Notes under the pieces: generated by a model
What the model was told of the DNA's origin: nothing
The model's database searches: none
What the model saw: the letters and a program-made list of their open reading frames with translations, nothing else
Program-made: the position numbers and the translations under genes
Shown: positions 35,883 to 44,829 of the stretch, piece after piece
Numbering within the stretch: the stretch's first letter is position 1
Layout of the letters: each line of letters begins with the position of its first letter
From: Methylococcaceae bacterium
GTDB lineage: Bacteria; Pseudomonadota; Gammaproteobacteria; Methylococcales; Methylomonadaceae
DNA length: 64,000 nt
Assembly: GCA_030693065.1 (NCBI GenBank)
Contig: JAUYBL010000024.1
Location: forward strand, 1-64,000
Reading direction: 5' to 3'

Positions 35883-36146
35883 GATAAGATTTCCTTGGGG
35901 CGTAGCCCCAATTTGTTTTATAAAATGCTTAGCACTGCGTTTTCTGCAGTGAATAGGCGTGATAGCAGGTGAAATACTTCGTTTCAGCTGGTTATTTCAC
36001 TTGCCAGTTTTGCCAACCGCTTCTTGCAGGAAGCGGTTGGCGAAGCGGAATCCTTACCGCTTGTCCGGTACCCATGACCGCCTGCCTGTTGGCTAAAGAC
36101 GGGCGGTCATGTTGTTTTTAAACTCCCTTACTTTATGAAAGTAATG
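35883..36146. promoter_or_regulatory. structured leader upstream of the secreted-protein genes
   Basis: Three hairpins lie in 264 bases: TTGGGGC-GTA-GCCCCAA at 35895-35911, touching the ribosome binding site of the frameshifted gene; GCCAACCGCTTC/GAAGCGGTTGGC at 36012-36041; and CATGACCGCC/GGCGGTCATG at 36073-36111, which may terminate transcription from the HEAT gene. The first is echoed, less perfectly, before the paralogue at 35244. Confidence 0.5.
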
Positions 36147-37004
36147 TCATTGCTTCTGTCGTGCGTTAAGCTCGGCAAGCTTGGCTGAAGCCAGTTCGCG
36201 TATTCCTTTGTCATTATCTTTACTAGCCTGTTGCAATAAATTGACATCATCATTGATAGTGCTGACTGCGTTAAAGCGGACATTTACATCCTTGTCGTTA
36301 ATCGCCTGCGTTAGGAAAGCCTCAACATCATTACCGCCGCGCTGGACGATGGCGGTAACCGCCTGCGCCCTGATGCCGGGATCTTTGTCTATCATGGCTG
36401 ACTGTATAGCTTTATCCACGCTTGGATCATCTTTAAGCCCAGCTAACCCCAGGTTATAGATTGCTTGGGCGCGTTCTCCAGGATCTTTAGATTTGGCCTG
36501 CTCTAAAAGCAAATCGGATTGCTCGCGCATGGATTGGTCAACCTGCGCTTGTTCTGCCGCCGTAGGTTTTTTTTCAACTACCGCCTGAGCCAGCGGCGCT
36601 GTTGGCTCAACCGTCACCGCCTGACAACTGCCGACGCTGGAGCCTAACAACCAAAATTCTGCAGGCTTATCTTTTTGAGCTTTGTGGGCCACCAGCCCAA
36701 CTTGTTTAGCGAGCAGGCAATCCATGATTTGGCTGACGTTTTCGCCTATGCAGGTAGCTGTCACCGGAGCATCAGGCAACACGGAGTAATGGATGCTTAC
36801 ACCGGTTTTGTCAGCGATTGCTTTCAGGATTTTCCCTAACGGCGCATGTCTGGCTTCCAGGCGAATGGCGTCGGGAGCTTGCTGGGACAGGGTAAGCTGA
36901 ATACTGGCAGGTGAGCTATTGCTTACATCTTGCGCAGCTGCAAAACCACCAGTCGCATGCAGCACGAGGCAGGCGAATAAAGCTAAAGTTCTAGGCGTAT
37001 TCAT
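36147..37004 (-). CDS. exported STN-domain and HEAT-repeat protein
   Basis: About 285 residues from the ATG at 37004 (MNTPRTLALFACLVLHATGGFAA is a signal peptide; the frame is open to 37100 without a signal-like start). Residues 35-110 resemble the secretin/TonB short N-terminal (STN) domain: LEARHAPLGKILKAIADKTGVSIHYSVLPDAPVTATCIGENVSQIMDCLL. After a Pro/Ala linker come helical repeats (about 160-280) of HEAT type (DPGERAQAIYNLG, DPGIRAQAVTAI, DVNVRFNAVSTI). It likely binds proteins in the periplasm. First gene of the DUF3570 locus in the direction of transcription; an adaptor for surface assembly is a guess. Confidence 0.72.
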   Translation of the reverse strand: MNTPRTLALFACLVLHATGGFAAAQDVSNSSPASIQLTLSQQAPDAIRLEARHAPLGKILKAIADKTGVSIHYSVLPDAPVTATCIGENVSQIMDCLLAKQVGLVAHKAQKDKPAEFWLLGSSVGSCQAVTVEPTAPLAQAVVEKKPTAAEQAQVDQSMREQSDLLLEQAKSKDPGERAQAIYNLGLAGLKDDPSVDKAIQSAMIDKDPGIRAQAVTAIVQRGGNDVEAFLTQAINDKDVNVRFNAVSTINDDVNLLQQASKDNDKGIRELASAKLAELNARQKQ

Positions 37005-37608
37005 CAGGAATCTAAACTTATATTGCGCCGGAATCAGCCTGGCCGGGCCAGCATGGACAATGTTTTCCAGCGTTTGGATACAGCTTCTCGTGATTGGCAA
37101 CCGATTGATAGATTGCTGTGTCTTGATTCCAGGCCATGCTTTGTCCTAATTTTTATTTTTGTTCAATCCAAGAATGATGCTCAAGGCATTACACAAGGTT
37201 GGGATCTACTTGATTTCCAAAACGGCGACCAAGAGATAAGGCCGCTTGGAAAAGGTATGAACACAGAGTTCGGGGCGGGATGCTAAATCATAAAAATATA
37301 AAGACAATGCGACAAAATGCCGCGCGACGTATTGACGCAGGGGAAAACAATTAAACTAGGTTATTTGACATCATTTGCAAAAATTTTTACGTCATATGCC
37401 GTACTTTTGGAAAATTCGCTGTTTTTTTGTTTGAAAAAACATTTTCACAATAGGCAATCGTTGCGGGTCAAAACTATTTAACGAACTTAAAAATTTTCCG
37501 GTTGTGATCTGCTGCGGCGCCATTGAGTTAAGCGAAGCCGCACCTCTTAGTTGTTCACCTGATGGTGCGTAAAAGCACCCTACGATTATTGGGAAGTGGC
37601 TTCTAACC
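37005..37608. other. 600-base intergenic region
   Basis: No firm gene. A possible 39-codon frame lies at 37018-37137 on the minus strand (MAWNQDTAIYQSVANHEKLY..., AGGA seven bases upstream), ending 13 bases before the HEAT gene; it matches nothing I know. Around 37555-37590 the wording TAGGGTGCTTTTACGCACCATC is a common short dispersed repeat. The AT-rich part near 37350-37400 has TTGACA-like sequence (TTGACATCATTTGC) on the plus strand. Confidence 0.4.
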
Positions 37609-38493
37609 CTATCTTTTGCCACTATTCCGATCAAAAAACTCATGACTGACTAACGCGAGTAATATCAACGCGCTGCCGATTAGTACTTTCACCGTTAAAG
37701 GCTCGTGGTTAACAAAGTGCCCAAGCGCTAATGCCATAACGGGTGAGATTAAGGTAATGAGTGCAACCCGTGTCGCACTGAGGTAAATCAGTAAATAGTA
37801 ATACAGTGCAAAACCGATGGTAGTGGCGATCACGCCCAAATAAACGATGGATGCCCAACTGGTAATCGGTAAATCTGTCGGCCAGTGGCCATCAAAGCTT
37901 ATCCAGGTTAGCAAATACAACGGTAGCGACAGCAATAAGCCGCCGGTAACTTGGGTTAACGCAGGCAACTTGGCATCAATGCGTTTTACCCAGACCGCGC
38001 TGAATGATTGCAAGAACGTTGAGATTAACACCCCGCAAATACCCATCACCGCCTCGCGGCCCAATTGCAAAGCAGAGCCAAACATCACAGCCAAGCCGAC
38101 AATACCCAGGATGTAAGAAAGCACTTTGCCTTTGGTCAGGCTTCGCTCAGCTAACCACAAGGCTACCAACAACGCCGTCATTAAGGGTGTAAGTCCGAAA
38201 ATAACTGAAATCCAACCGGAAGGAATAAATTGTGCGGCCCAATACACTACCAGCATAGAGCCGTATATTTGCAGGGCTACCGCACAATAGGTTTGTAGCG
38301 CTTTTGAATGCCAGAGCAAACGCTGTTGACTCAAGCCTAACGTCATGAGTGTGCAAGCGGCGCCGATGGTCATACGTGCCGTGACGCCAAACAAAAAACC
38401 CGGTCCTTCAGCGCTCCATTTGATGGCTAGCGGGGTTGTCGACCACAGTAAAACAATAAATACGTACGCTAACACCACACCTATTTGCAGCAT
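37609..38493 (-). CDS. EamA/DMT-family transporter
   Basis: A 294-residue inner membrane protein with ten predicted membrane helices arranged as two EamA repeats of five; the first begins VVLAYVFIVLLWSTTPLAIKW, the second near IGICGVLISTFLQSFSAVWVKR. Typical landmarks are FIPSGWISVIFGLTPLMTALL and ATRVALITLISPVMALALG. Members export metabolites or amino acids; the substrate is unknown. It is separated by 11 bases from the next gene upstream on the same strand, so it may belong to that operon. Confidence 0.88.
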   Translation of the reverse strand: MLQIGVVLAYVFIVLLWSTTPLAIKWSAEGPGFLFGVTARMTIGAACTLMTLGLSQQRLLWHSKALQTYCAVALQIYGSMLVVYWAAQFIPSGWISVIFGLTPLMTALLVALWLAERSLTKGKVLSYILGIVGLAVMFGSALQLGREAVMGICGVLISTFLQSFSAVWVKRIDAKLPALTQVTGGLLLSLPLYLLTWISFDGHWPTDLPITSWASIVYLGVIATTIGFALYYYLLIYLSATRVALITLISPVMALALGHFVNHEPLTVKVLIGSALILLALVSHEFFDRNSGKR

Positions 38494-38504
38494 TGTTATC
38501 CCTT

Positions 38505-39146
38505 TTAATGCATTTCTATGAGCAATTTTCTGATTTTATCCAGGAGTTGCTGTTGCTGCTCTTCGTTCAATTTGGCAAAGTCTTGCTGAAAAGCTTCCAG
38601 GCTATAGGGCTTTTCAACTATCGAATTTGCTGACGCGGCAATCCCGCAGTCGGTAAGCACTTGAGTTAATGACTTGGCCGCATCATCCAGCGGGATTGAA
38701 GCTAACAATACTTTACGAATTAAGGTATTTACACGCAGAAAAATAGCTTGTCCGCTGAGCATATCGGCAACGATGGCTTGAGCCTGCTCGGTGTTAAAGC
38801 CTCGACGCTTGGAATCTTTGTAAGCAGTCATTGGCAATTTAACGGGGGGCTTTTGGTCTATCTGATATTCAACATCAAACCGGCTACCTTGCGAAGTAAT
38901 CAGGCTGGTCGACTCAACAGTGACCTGTAAGGCATTATCTTTGCACATGACTTCTAAACGCATGTTGTCATAAAGATCACGACGCGGTAGTGGCGATATA
39001 ACAACACTATAATTGCGGTTGGTCAGACGATCTTTCTCTTGCACATAGCTCCAATCATTAATGGCGAACGCGTTGGTCGGCAACAAGAAAGCCACCGACA
39101 CCCAGATCAGGCCTACCTTATAAAATGTTTGCATAATCTTGCTCAA
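38505..39146 (-). CDS. periplasmic protein of unknown function (VasI-like in part)
   Basis: A 213-residue exported protein with a signal peptide (about 9-28, ending NAFA). Residues 30-140 show a beta pattern with LEVMCKDNALQVTVES, YQIDQKPPVKLPM and FLRVNTL, which weakly resembles the VasI/TagO or IalB fold; the identity is uncertain. The last 45 residues form a Gln-rich helix (FQQDFAKLNEEQQQQLLDKIRKLLIEMH). Its 5' end overlaps the DUF1704 gene by 29 bases, so the two are translationally linked. No type VI secretion genes are in the window. Confidence 0.6.
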   Translation of the reverse strand: MSKIMQTFYKVGLIWVSVAFLLPTNAFAINDWSYVQEKDRLTNRNYSVVISPLPRRDLYDNMRLEVMCKDNALQVTVESTSLITSQGSRFDVEYQIDQKPPVKLPMTAYKDSKRRGFNTEQAQAIVADMLSGQAIFLRVNTLIRKVLLASIPLDDAAKSLTQVLTDCGIAASANSIVEKPYSLEAFQQDFAKLNEEQQQQLLDKIRKLLIEMH

Positions 39147-40410
39147 GTTGCCGAAAGTTCATTGATGACATAAAGCGGCTAAAACTTAACCATGCCGATA
39201 GCCCCATCAAATCTTTAAATTGCGGTGGCAAAAAATGCGGCGGCACGACGGTTCCTTCTTCTACCAAATCGACGAGCACTTTCATATCCTCGATCATAGT
39301 TTTTCCGCAGAACAACAACGGAATACGGTCGGGTTTACCTTTACTAACCGCCAAACGCATAAAGTTGTAAGTGAGGACAAAGCCTTTGATGTAGGTCAGG
39401 TCTTTGGTAAACGCCATACCGTCAGGACTGCTGCCTCGAAACACGCGACTGCTGAGGGTGTAGCTTTCTTCTCTATCCAAGCCTTTGTCTAAGAAGAAAG
39501 TGAATATCTCCATAAAGTCGGCGCCTTCTTCGGCCAAAGTAATGGCACGCACCCGATTAATCAGACGCATCAAGCGATTGGGTGTCGAGCTAAAGGTCAA
39601 AATTTCCATCAACACCGCCAAACCTTCTTGGGTAACAGTTGCTGAAGGCGGCCCTTTGCCCAAAAAAGTACAATAAGGCTGCGCTAATCCATTCAAAGTG
39701 GTGCCCAAATGCACCCAAATTTCATGCACTTCCAGCACGCGCAAATCGCGCATATTAAATAAAGCGTCGGCACGCAATTTAACGTAATCGGTACCGGCTG
39801 CCGCATCGGCGACAATACCGTCGCTGATCATGGCCCGCAGACCATCACCGGGAAACATGGCTTCTATTTTTTCATTAAGTATCGCTACAGCATCTTTAGC
39901 ATTAATTGTTTTAGGCTCTTCAACCAGAAAATCCAGTTTTAACAATTGCGACAAGGTGGCTTCCATCATGCTGCCCAAATCGGCAATGGTCGGATCGCCA
40001 ACATGAAAGACATCTTGTGACGAGCCATACAGCTCTTGAGAAATATTGGTAAACGTTGAAGTGCCTCGAGCTTCCAGCATGCGCACGACATCCTGGTATT
40101 CCCGGCAAATCCTACGCATGATGACGCTAAGCGGATTAAGCTGGCCGAGTTTACGGACCAGGTCGCGTTCTATTTGATAGAACTCGTGTTTCTTTTCGAC
40201 AGGATCAAAGCCCAATGGCCGATTTAAATAATACTCGGGGGTAACTTCAGGAAGTTTTTTACAATTTCCGTTAAAAAATGCCTGTTTAACGCCATCATCC
40301 CATTTGATGGCATCAAGGATTCTTATCGGCTGTTGGGCTTTAAGAATACGATCCGACAGGGTTTTAACCTCAGTTAAGTAGGTAGAAGGTTTAACCGTTT
40401 TTTTACGCAT
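39118..40410 (-). CDS. DUF1704 (QEGLA-motif, MATCAP-like) putative metallopeptidase
   Basis: A 430-residue DUF1704 protein (annotated in many genomes as flavohemoglobin expression-modulating QEGLA motif protein). The name motif QEGLA is at 261-265 and a zinc motif HEIWVH (H-E-x-x-x-H) at 229-234. The same HExxxH plus EGLA pair is the active site of the human MATCAP/TMCP tubulin carboxypeptidases, so a zinc peptidase activity is expected; the bacterial substrate is not known to me. No signal peptide, so cytoplasmic. It overlaps the gene of a periplasmic protein and is followed by an EamA transporter, with a separate ion transporter gene upstream. Confidence 0.83.
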   Translation of the reverse strand: MRKKTVKPSTYLTEVKTLSDRILKAQQPIRILDAIKWDDGVKQAFFNGNCKKLPEVTPEYYLNRPLGFDPVEKKHEFYQIERDLVRKLGQLNPLSVIMRRICREYQDVVRMLEARGTSTFTNISQELYGSSQDVFHVGDPTIADLGSMMEATLSQLLKLDFLVEEPKTINAKDAVAILNEKIEAMFPGDGLRAMISDGIVADAAAGTDYVKLRADALFNMRDLRVLEVHEIWVHLGTTLNGLAQPYCTFLGKGPPSATVTQEGLAVLMEILTFSSTPNRLMRLINRVRAITLAEEGADFMEIFTFFLDKGLDREESYTLSSRVFRGSSPDGMAFTKDLTYIKGFVLTYNFMRLAVSKGKPDRIPLLFCGKTMIEDMKVLVDLVEEGTVVPPHFLPPQFKDLMGLSAWLSFSRFMSSMNFRQLEQDYANIL

Positions 40411-40459
40411 GTCATGTCCGTTTTTAATACTGCATTCTGGAAAAATATGCTGTTACCGA

Positions 40460-41701
40460 TCAACTCAATCCGTAACGAAACCATAGCCAATATATCAATA
40501 GATTTAACAGACTCAGGGGGATGCCCACTCGGGCAAACTCAAAAAATCCCAAGGTTGCACCATGTTTTTCGGCATGCTGGATAATAATGACGTTACTAGC
40601 AGCACCCAATATCAAAAAATTACCTGCGATGGTGCTGCCAGCGGCCAACGCCATTAATGTCTGTGCTTCCGGTTGGCCCAACAATGGCAAATACAAAGCC
40701 ACGAGCGGCACATTGGAAATCAACTGACTTAATCCGGCACTCACCATCATAATAACGGGAACGGCAGTTAAATCCAGCTGAAAGTGCTTTAACAGCTGTT
40801 GCATGATGCCGGATTGCCAAACACTGGCCATTACGACAAACATGGACGCAAAAAACACTAAGGTTGACCAGTCCAGTTCTTTGAGGATCCGCAAACGCTT
40901 GGGACTAAAAACCAACACAGGCAAAGCCGAAATCATCGCAATATGCGCTAATTCTAAATGCAGTTGGTTGTGGCTATTGGTCAATACGATATTAAGTATT
41001 ATCAAACTGAGCAGCAAAAATAAGGAAATACGCGCTAGCTTAGCCAATTGCAAATCCAACACCTTAACGGGCGTGTGGATAAGCGGCATAGCATCGATAA
41101 ATTGATCTCGGTAAACCCGGTGTAATACCAAATAGGTAAGCACTAAGTTAACCAATGTAGGCAACGCCAAGCCCTGGAAGAAACTGATAAACGGTGAAGT
41201 CAATCCACCAGCGCTGGCAATAAGCAAATTTTGCGGATTGCCAATCGGGCTCATAACGCTGCCGATGGTAACGGCATAGGCAAGCGTTAATAACAGCAAT
41301 TGACTATTGATTTTATGTTCATGCGCAAGGCGCAGTACCAGCGGCGTGCCGACGATAGCCAGGGTATCGTTCATCAATAATGCGGATGAAAAAGCCGCGC
41401 CAAACAAAATCCCCAGCACCATTTGCCGCACCGAAGTTAATCGGCCAAACAACTTATAAGCCAGAAAATAAAGATAACCACTATCAACCAGCGCCTGACC
41501 GATGATGAACATGCTTAGCAAAAACACCATGACGTTAACGTCAATCGCCTTTAACGCATCACTCCAGCCAATCTCGCCGGTAGCCAACAACACAAAAGCA
41601 CCGAGCATCATTACTTGCCAGATTTTAATCTGCAAATGACCAATTTTTCTTATTGCAATCAACAAAAACACGACGACCAACACCGCCAACGAAATAGTCA
41701 T
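40460..41701 (-). CDS. SLC13/ArsB/NhaD-type ion transporter
   Basis: A 413-residue polytopic protein with about 11-12 hydrophobic segments. It carries the duplicated ion-transporter signatures: LAYAVTIGSVMSPIGNPQNLLIASAGG in the first half and LMALAAGSTIAGNFLILGAASNVIIIQHAEKHG in the second, with SNVPLVALYLPL between. This places it in the ion transporter superfamily with ArsB, NhaD and citrate/dicarboxylate carriers; the ion cannot be determined. It lies 50 bases upstream of the DUF1704 gene and may be transcribed with it. Confidence 0.8.
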   Translation of the reverse strand: MTISLAVLVVVFLLIAIRKIGHLQIKIWQVMMLGAFVLLATGEIGWSDALKAIDVNVMVFLLSMFIIGQALVDSGYLYFLAYKLFGRLTSVRQMVLGILFGAAFSSALLMNDTLAIVGTPLVLRLAHEHKINSQLLLLTLAYAVTIGSVMSPIGNPQNLLIASAGGLTSPFISFFQGLALPTLVNLVLTYLVLHRVYRDQFIDAMPLIHTPVKVLDLQLAKLARISLFLLLSLIILNIVLTNSHNQLHLELAHIAMISALPVLVFSPKRLRILKELDWSTLVFFASMFVVMASVWQSGIMQQLLKHFQLDLTAVPVIMMVSAGLSQLISNVPLVALYLPLLGQPEAQTLMALAAGSTIAGNFLILGAASNVIIIQHAEKHGATLGFFEFARVGIPLSLLNLLIYWLWFRYGLS

Positions 41702-41873
41702 TTTTATCCTTAGTCATCAACCTCAATTACAACGCAAATCACAATATCTGCTCGTAGCCCAGGCCAGGAGAGCTGATTTTTTTGCCGACATCATAACCTT
41801 TGAATACTCAATCAAAAGAACTTAAATAGCGACCAAGTTAAGCCATTTAAGTAGGGAAACAAGGGAACAATGA

Positions 41874-41902
41874 TTGCAATATCAATCGATTACATGTAGG
41901 AT
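41874..41902 (+). promoter_or_regulatory. candidate sigma70 promoter of the thrS operon
   Basis: TTGCAA (41874-41879) and TAGGAT (41897-41902) are separated by 17 bases and lie about 105 bases before the thrS start. A transcript starting near 41909 would run through the terminator-like hairpin at 41957-41982. Confidence 0.45.
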
Positions 41903-41956
41903 TAAAAAAATATTTACTGTAGCCGCCAGCTATTTTGGCACTACTAATGTGTTTAC

Positions 41957-41982
41957 AAAGCACTGCATAGCGGTGCTTTTTT
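41957..41982 (+). terminator. thrS: terminator-like hairpin (attenuator candidate) in the thrS leader
   Basis: AAAGCACTGC and GCGGTGCTTT (one G.T pair) form a 10-bp stem with an ATA loop, followed by six T. It sits only 25 bases before the thrS start codon, and no plus-strand gene lies upstream, so it should stop leader transcripts rather than an upstream gene. Confidence 0.7.
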
Positions 41983-42007
41983 ATTGTGCCAACTAAAAAC
42001 AAATAAC

Positions 42008-43915
42008 ATGCCAGTAATTACTCTTCCAGATGGCTCTCAGCGCACTTTTGACCAAGCCGTCACCGTCATTGACGTCGCTTTATCTATAGGCGCGGGCTTA
42101 GCTAAGGCCACGCTTGCCGGCAAAATCAACAACATACTCGTCGATGCCAGCACACCTATTCAGGAAGACGCGACATTACAAATTATTACCGCAAAAGATG
42201 CTGAAGGGCTTGATATTATTCGCCATTCCACCGCTCATCTTTTAGCTCAAGCCGTAAAACAGCTTTTTCCAGACGCTCAAGTAACTATTGGACCTGTGAT
42301 CGAAAATGGCTTCTTTTACGATTTTGCTTACCAACGACCATTTACACCAGATGATCTGGAAGCCATTGAAGCCAGAATGCAAAAACTGGCGGCAGAAGAT
42401 AACGTAGTAAATCGATCGGTGTTATCACGAGATGAAGCAGTTAAGTTTTTCAGCAATCTAGGAGAAACTTACAAAGCCGAAATTATTGAATCAATTCCAG
42501 CGAACGAAGATTTAAGCCTATACACGCAAGGCGATTTCACCGATCTATGCCGCGGACCACATGTACCGAGTACCGGTAAATTAAAAGCCTTCAAGTTAAT
42601 GAAAATTGCCGGTGCCTATTGGCGAGGCGATTCCAACAATGAAATGCTGCAACGTATTTACGGCACTGCCTGGACTGACAAAAAGGAATTGCAAGATTAC
42701 CTGCATCGCCTGGAAGAGGCCGAAAAAAGAGATCATCGCAAACTAGCTAAAACTCTGGATTTATTTCATACCCAAGAAGAAGCGCCCGGCATGGTGTTCT
42801 GGCATGAAAAAGGCTGGATTTTGTATCAGCAAATCGAGCAGTACGTTCGTGAAAAATTACGCACCAATGGTTACGGAGAAGTTAAAACGCCGCAAATCGT
42901 CGATCGATCATTATGGGAAAAATCAGGGCACTGGGATAAATTCGGTGCCATGATATTTACCACCCATTCTGAAAATCGCGATTACGCGATCAAACCGATG
43001 AACTGCCCATGCCATGTGCAAATTTACAACCAAGGCATTAAAAGCTATCGCGATTTACCAATCCGACTGGCTGAATTCGGCTCCTGCCACCGCAATGAAC
43101 CGTCCGGCACATTGCATGGATTGATGCGGGTTAGAAACTTTGTCCAGGATGACGCACATATTTTTTGCACTGAAGGCCAAATTCAAGATGAGGTTTCGAC
43201 ATTCATCGACATGCTGTTTGATGTTTATAAAGACTTTGGCTTCAACGAAGTCATTATAAAACTCTCAACCCGCCCAGAAAATCGAGTGGGTGACGATGCC
43301 GTTTGGGACAAAGCAGAAAGCGCTCTGGAGCTCGCACTCAACAACAAAAACTTAGCATGGGACTTGCAACCTGGCGAAGGCGCATTTTATGGCCCCAAAA
43401 TAGAGTTTTCTCTTAAAGATTGTATCGGACGAGTCTGGCAATGTGGAACTATACAAGTGGATTTCTCCATGCCCGGCAGATTAGGCGCAACCTATATTGC
43501 CGAAGACGGCTCCAAACAAGTCCCCGTTATGCTGCATCGCGCCATACTGGGTTCACTAGAGCGCTTTACCGGCATTTTAATTGAACAATATGCAGGCACC
43601 TTCCCGCTCTGGCTGGCGCCCGTGCAATTAGTGCTTCTTACTATTGCTGATCGACATGCTGAATATGCGGCCAATATTGCCAAAGACCTTGAAAAACAAG
43701 GCATCAGAGTAAAATTGGACTTGAGAAATGAGAAGATCGGGTTTAAAATTCGCGAACACTCAATGCAGCGTGTACCCTATCTGGTCATACTTGGTGACAA
43801 GGAATTAGAAGATCAAATGGTTACGGTCCGCACGCAAAAAGGTGATGACTTGGGTAGTTTGTCAATTGAAGATTTCGCCAATCGGCTAAAAGAATCAATT
43901 GCAAACAAAGATTAA
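42008..43915 (+). CDS. thrS: threonine-tRNA ligase
   Basis: A 635-residue class II synthetase charging tRNA-Thr. Domains in order: N1 TGS ([19 protein letters not shown]...), N2 editing domain (about 60-225) with [16 protein letters not shown] and the editing Cys/His region [19 protein letters not shown], catalytic core (about 240-535) with [10 protein letters not shown] (zinc Cys), [30 protein letters not shown] and the motif 3 [19 protein letters not shown], then the anticodon domain. I start at the ATG at 42008; an upstream in-frame start at 41984 lies in the leader hairpin region. First gene of the operon. Confidence 0.96.
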   Translation: MPVITLPDGSQRTFDQAVTVIDVALSIGAGLAKATLAGKINNILVDASTPIQEDATLQIITAKDAEGLDIIRHSTAHLLAQAVKQLFPDAQVTIGPVIENGFFYDFAYQRPFTPDDLEAIEARMQKLAAEDNVVNRSVLSRDEAVKFFSNLGETYKAEIIESIPANEDLSLYTQGDFTDLCRGPHVPSTGKLKAFKLMKIAGAYWRGDSNNEMLQRIYGTAWTDKKELQDYLHRLEEAEKRDHRKLAKTLDLFHTQEEAPGMVFWHEKGWILYQQIEQYVREKLRTNGYGEVKTPQIVDRSLWEKSGHWDKFGAMIFTTHSENRDYAIKPMNCPCHVQIYNQGIKSYRDLPIRLAEFGSCHRNEPSGTLHGLMRVRNFVQDDAHIFCTEGQIQDEVSTFIDMLFDVYKDFGFNEVIIKLSTRPENRVGDDAVWDKAESALELALNNKNLAWDLQPGEGAFYGPKIEFSLKDCIGRVWQCGTIQVDFSMPGRLGATYIAEDGSKQVPVMLHRAILGSLERFTGILIEQYAGTFPLWLAPVQLVLLTIADRHAEYAANIAKDLEKQGIRVKLDLRNEKIGFKIREHSMQRVPYLVILGDKELEDQMVTVRTQKGDDLGSLSIEDFANRLKESIANKD

Positions 43916-43937
43916 TAGTATTTCGGAGGATTAGAAT

Positions 43938-44462
43938 ATCGCTGCTAAAAAAGATGAAACGCGCCTGAATGATTCAATTACAGCTCGACGCGTTAGAGTT
44001 ACAGGTGCTGACGGCGAAGCGTTAGGCATTATCTCATTAGATGAAGCCAAACAAATTGCATATGCAGCAGACTTGGATTTAGTGGAAATATCGCCAAACG
44101 CGGATCCTCCGGTTTGCAAGATAATGAATTATGGCAAGTTCCAGTTTGAGCAAAACAAAAAACTGGCCGTCGCCAAAAAGAAGCAGAAACAGATTCAAGT
44201 TAAAGAAATAAAATTCAGACCAGGCACTGACGAAGGTGACTATCAAGTTAAGTTAAGAAGCTTAATCAAGTTTCTTAATGAAGGCGATAAAACCAAAATA
44301 ACTCTACGTTACAGAGGCCGCGAAATGGCTCATCGAGAAATCGGTGTTGACCTGCTTAAACGCATCGAAACTGATCTTGAAGAACTAGCCATTGTTGAAC
44401 AATTCCCTAAAATGGAAGGCCGACAAATGGTTATGGTTATGGCTCCTAAAAAGAAAAAATAA
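43938..44462 (+). CDS. infC: translation initiation factor IF-3 (AUC start)
   Basis: IF-3 keeps the 30S subunit free and checks the start codon. The frame matches IF-3 along 174 residues ([59 protein letters not shown] ... in order), but there is no ATG, GTG or TTG at the right place. A stop TAG lies at 43932-43934 and the only sensible start is ATC at 43938, with the strong ribosome binding site GGAGGA seven bases before it. Rare start codons of this type (AUU in E. coli) allow IF-3 to repress its own synthesis. It follows thrS by 22 bases. Confidence 0.93.
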   Translation: MAAKKDETRLNDSITARRVRVTGADGEALGIISLDEAKQIAYAADLDLVEISPNADPPVCKIMNYGKFQFEQNKKLAVAKKKQKQIQVKEIKFRPGTDEGDYQVKLRSLIKFLNEGDKTKITLRYRGREMAHREIGVDLLKRIETDLEELAIVEQFPKMEGRQMVMVMAPKKKK

Positions 44463-44620
44463 CCATCAAGCAAAAATAGCCCATCAAGGGCTATATCGGT
44501 AACAAAGGAACTGTTTCCGAAAGTACTCAACCATAAGTACAAGTGATTTTTCAGGGCCATGCATTTTGCCTTGCTGAGTCGCAACTCAAGGACATTTATT
44601 TAATTTATTGGAGAAAACAA
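44463..44620 (+). promoter_or_regulatory. infC-rpmI spacer, candidate L20 control region
   Basis: The 158-base spacer contains the hairpins TAGCCC-ATCA-AGGGCTA and GTACT-CAACCAT-AAGTAC and a further pairing around GGAACTGTTTCC. In E. coli the corresponding region is where L20 represses rpmI-rplT. Position and structure fit; the binding site itself was not proven. Confidence 0.4.
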
Positions 44621-44818
44621 ATGCCAAAGATGAAAACCAACCGCGGAGCTGCCAAGCGCTTTAGGCGAACTGGTAATGGCGGTTTCAAGTGTGGACATTC
44701 ACATCGTCGTCATATTTTGACTAAAAAATCCACCAAAAGAAAAAGACAGTTGCGTTCAACCGCTACAGTTCATCCTTCAGACTTGCGTTCTGCTGTTCGC
44801 ATGTTGCCTTATAGTTAA
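44621..44818 (+). CDS. rpmI: 50S ribosomal protein L35 (bL35)
   Basis: A 65-residue, strongly basic protein starting [21 protein letters not shown] and ending [14 protein letters not shown], the full-length L35 pattern. The frame is open further upstream, but GGAG eight bases before the ATG at 44621 fixes the start. It is a late-assembly protein of the large subunit and is encoded 11 bases before rplT. Confidence 0.96.
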   Translation: MPKMKTNRGAAKRFRRTGNGGFKCGHSHRRHILTKKSTKRKRQLRSTATVHPSDLRSAVRMLPYS

Positions 44819-44829
44819 GGAGCAAAATC

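Noticed and set aside
37392-37643. 83-codon minus-strand frame next to the EamA gene
   Set aside because: It overlaps the EamA end and crosses a short dispersed repeat; no ribosome binding site and no known motif.
44073-44462. infC starting at the TTG at 44073
   Set aside because: This would remove 45 conserved N-terminal residues; the conserved frame continues upstream to the ATC at 43938.
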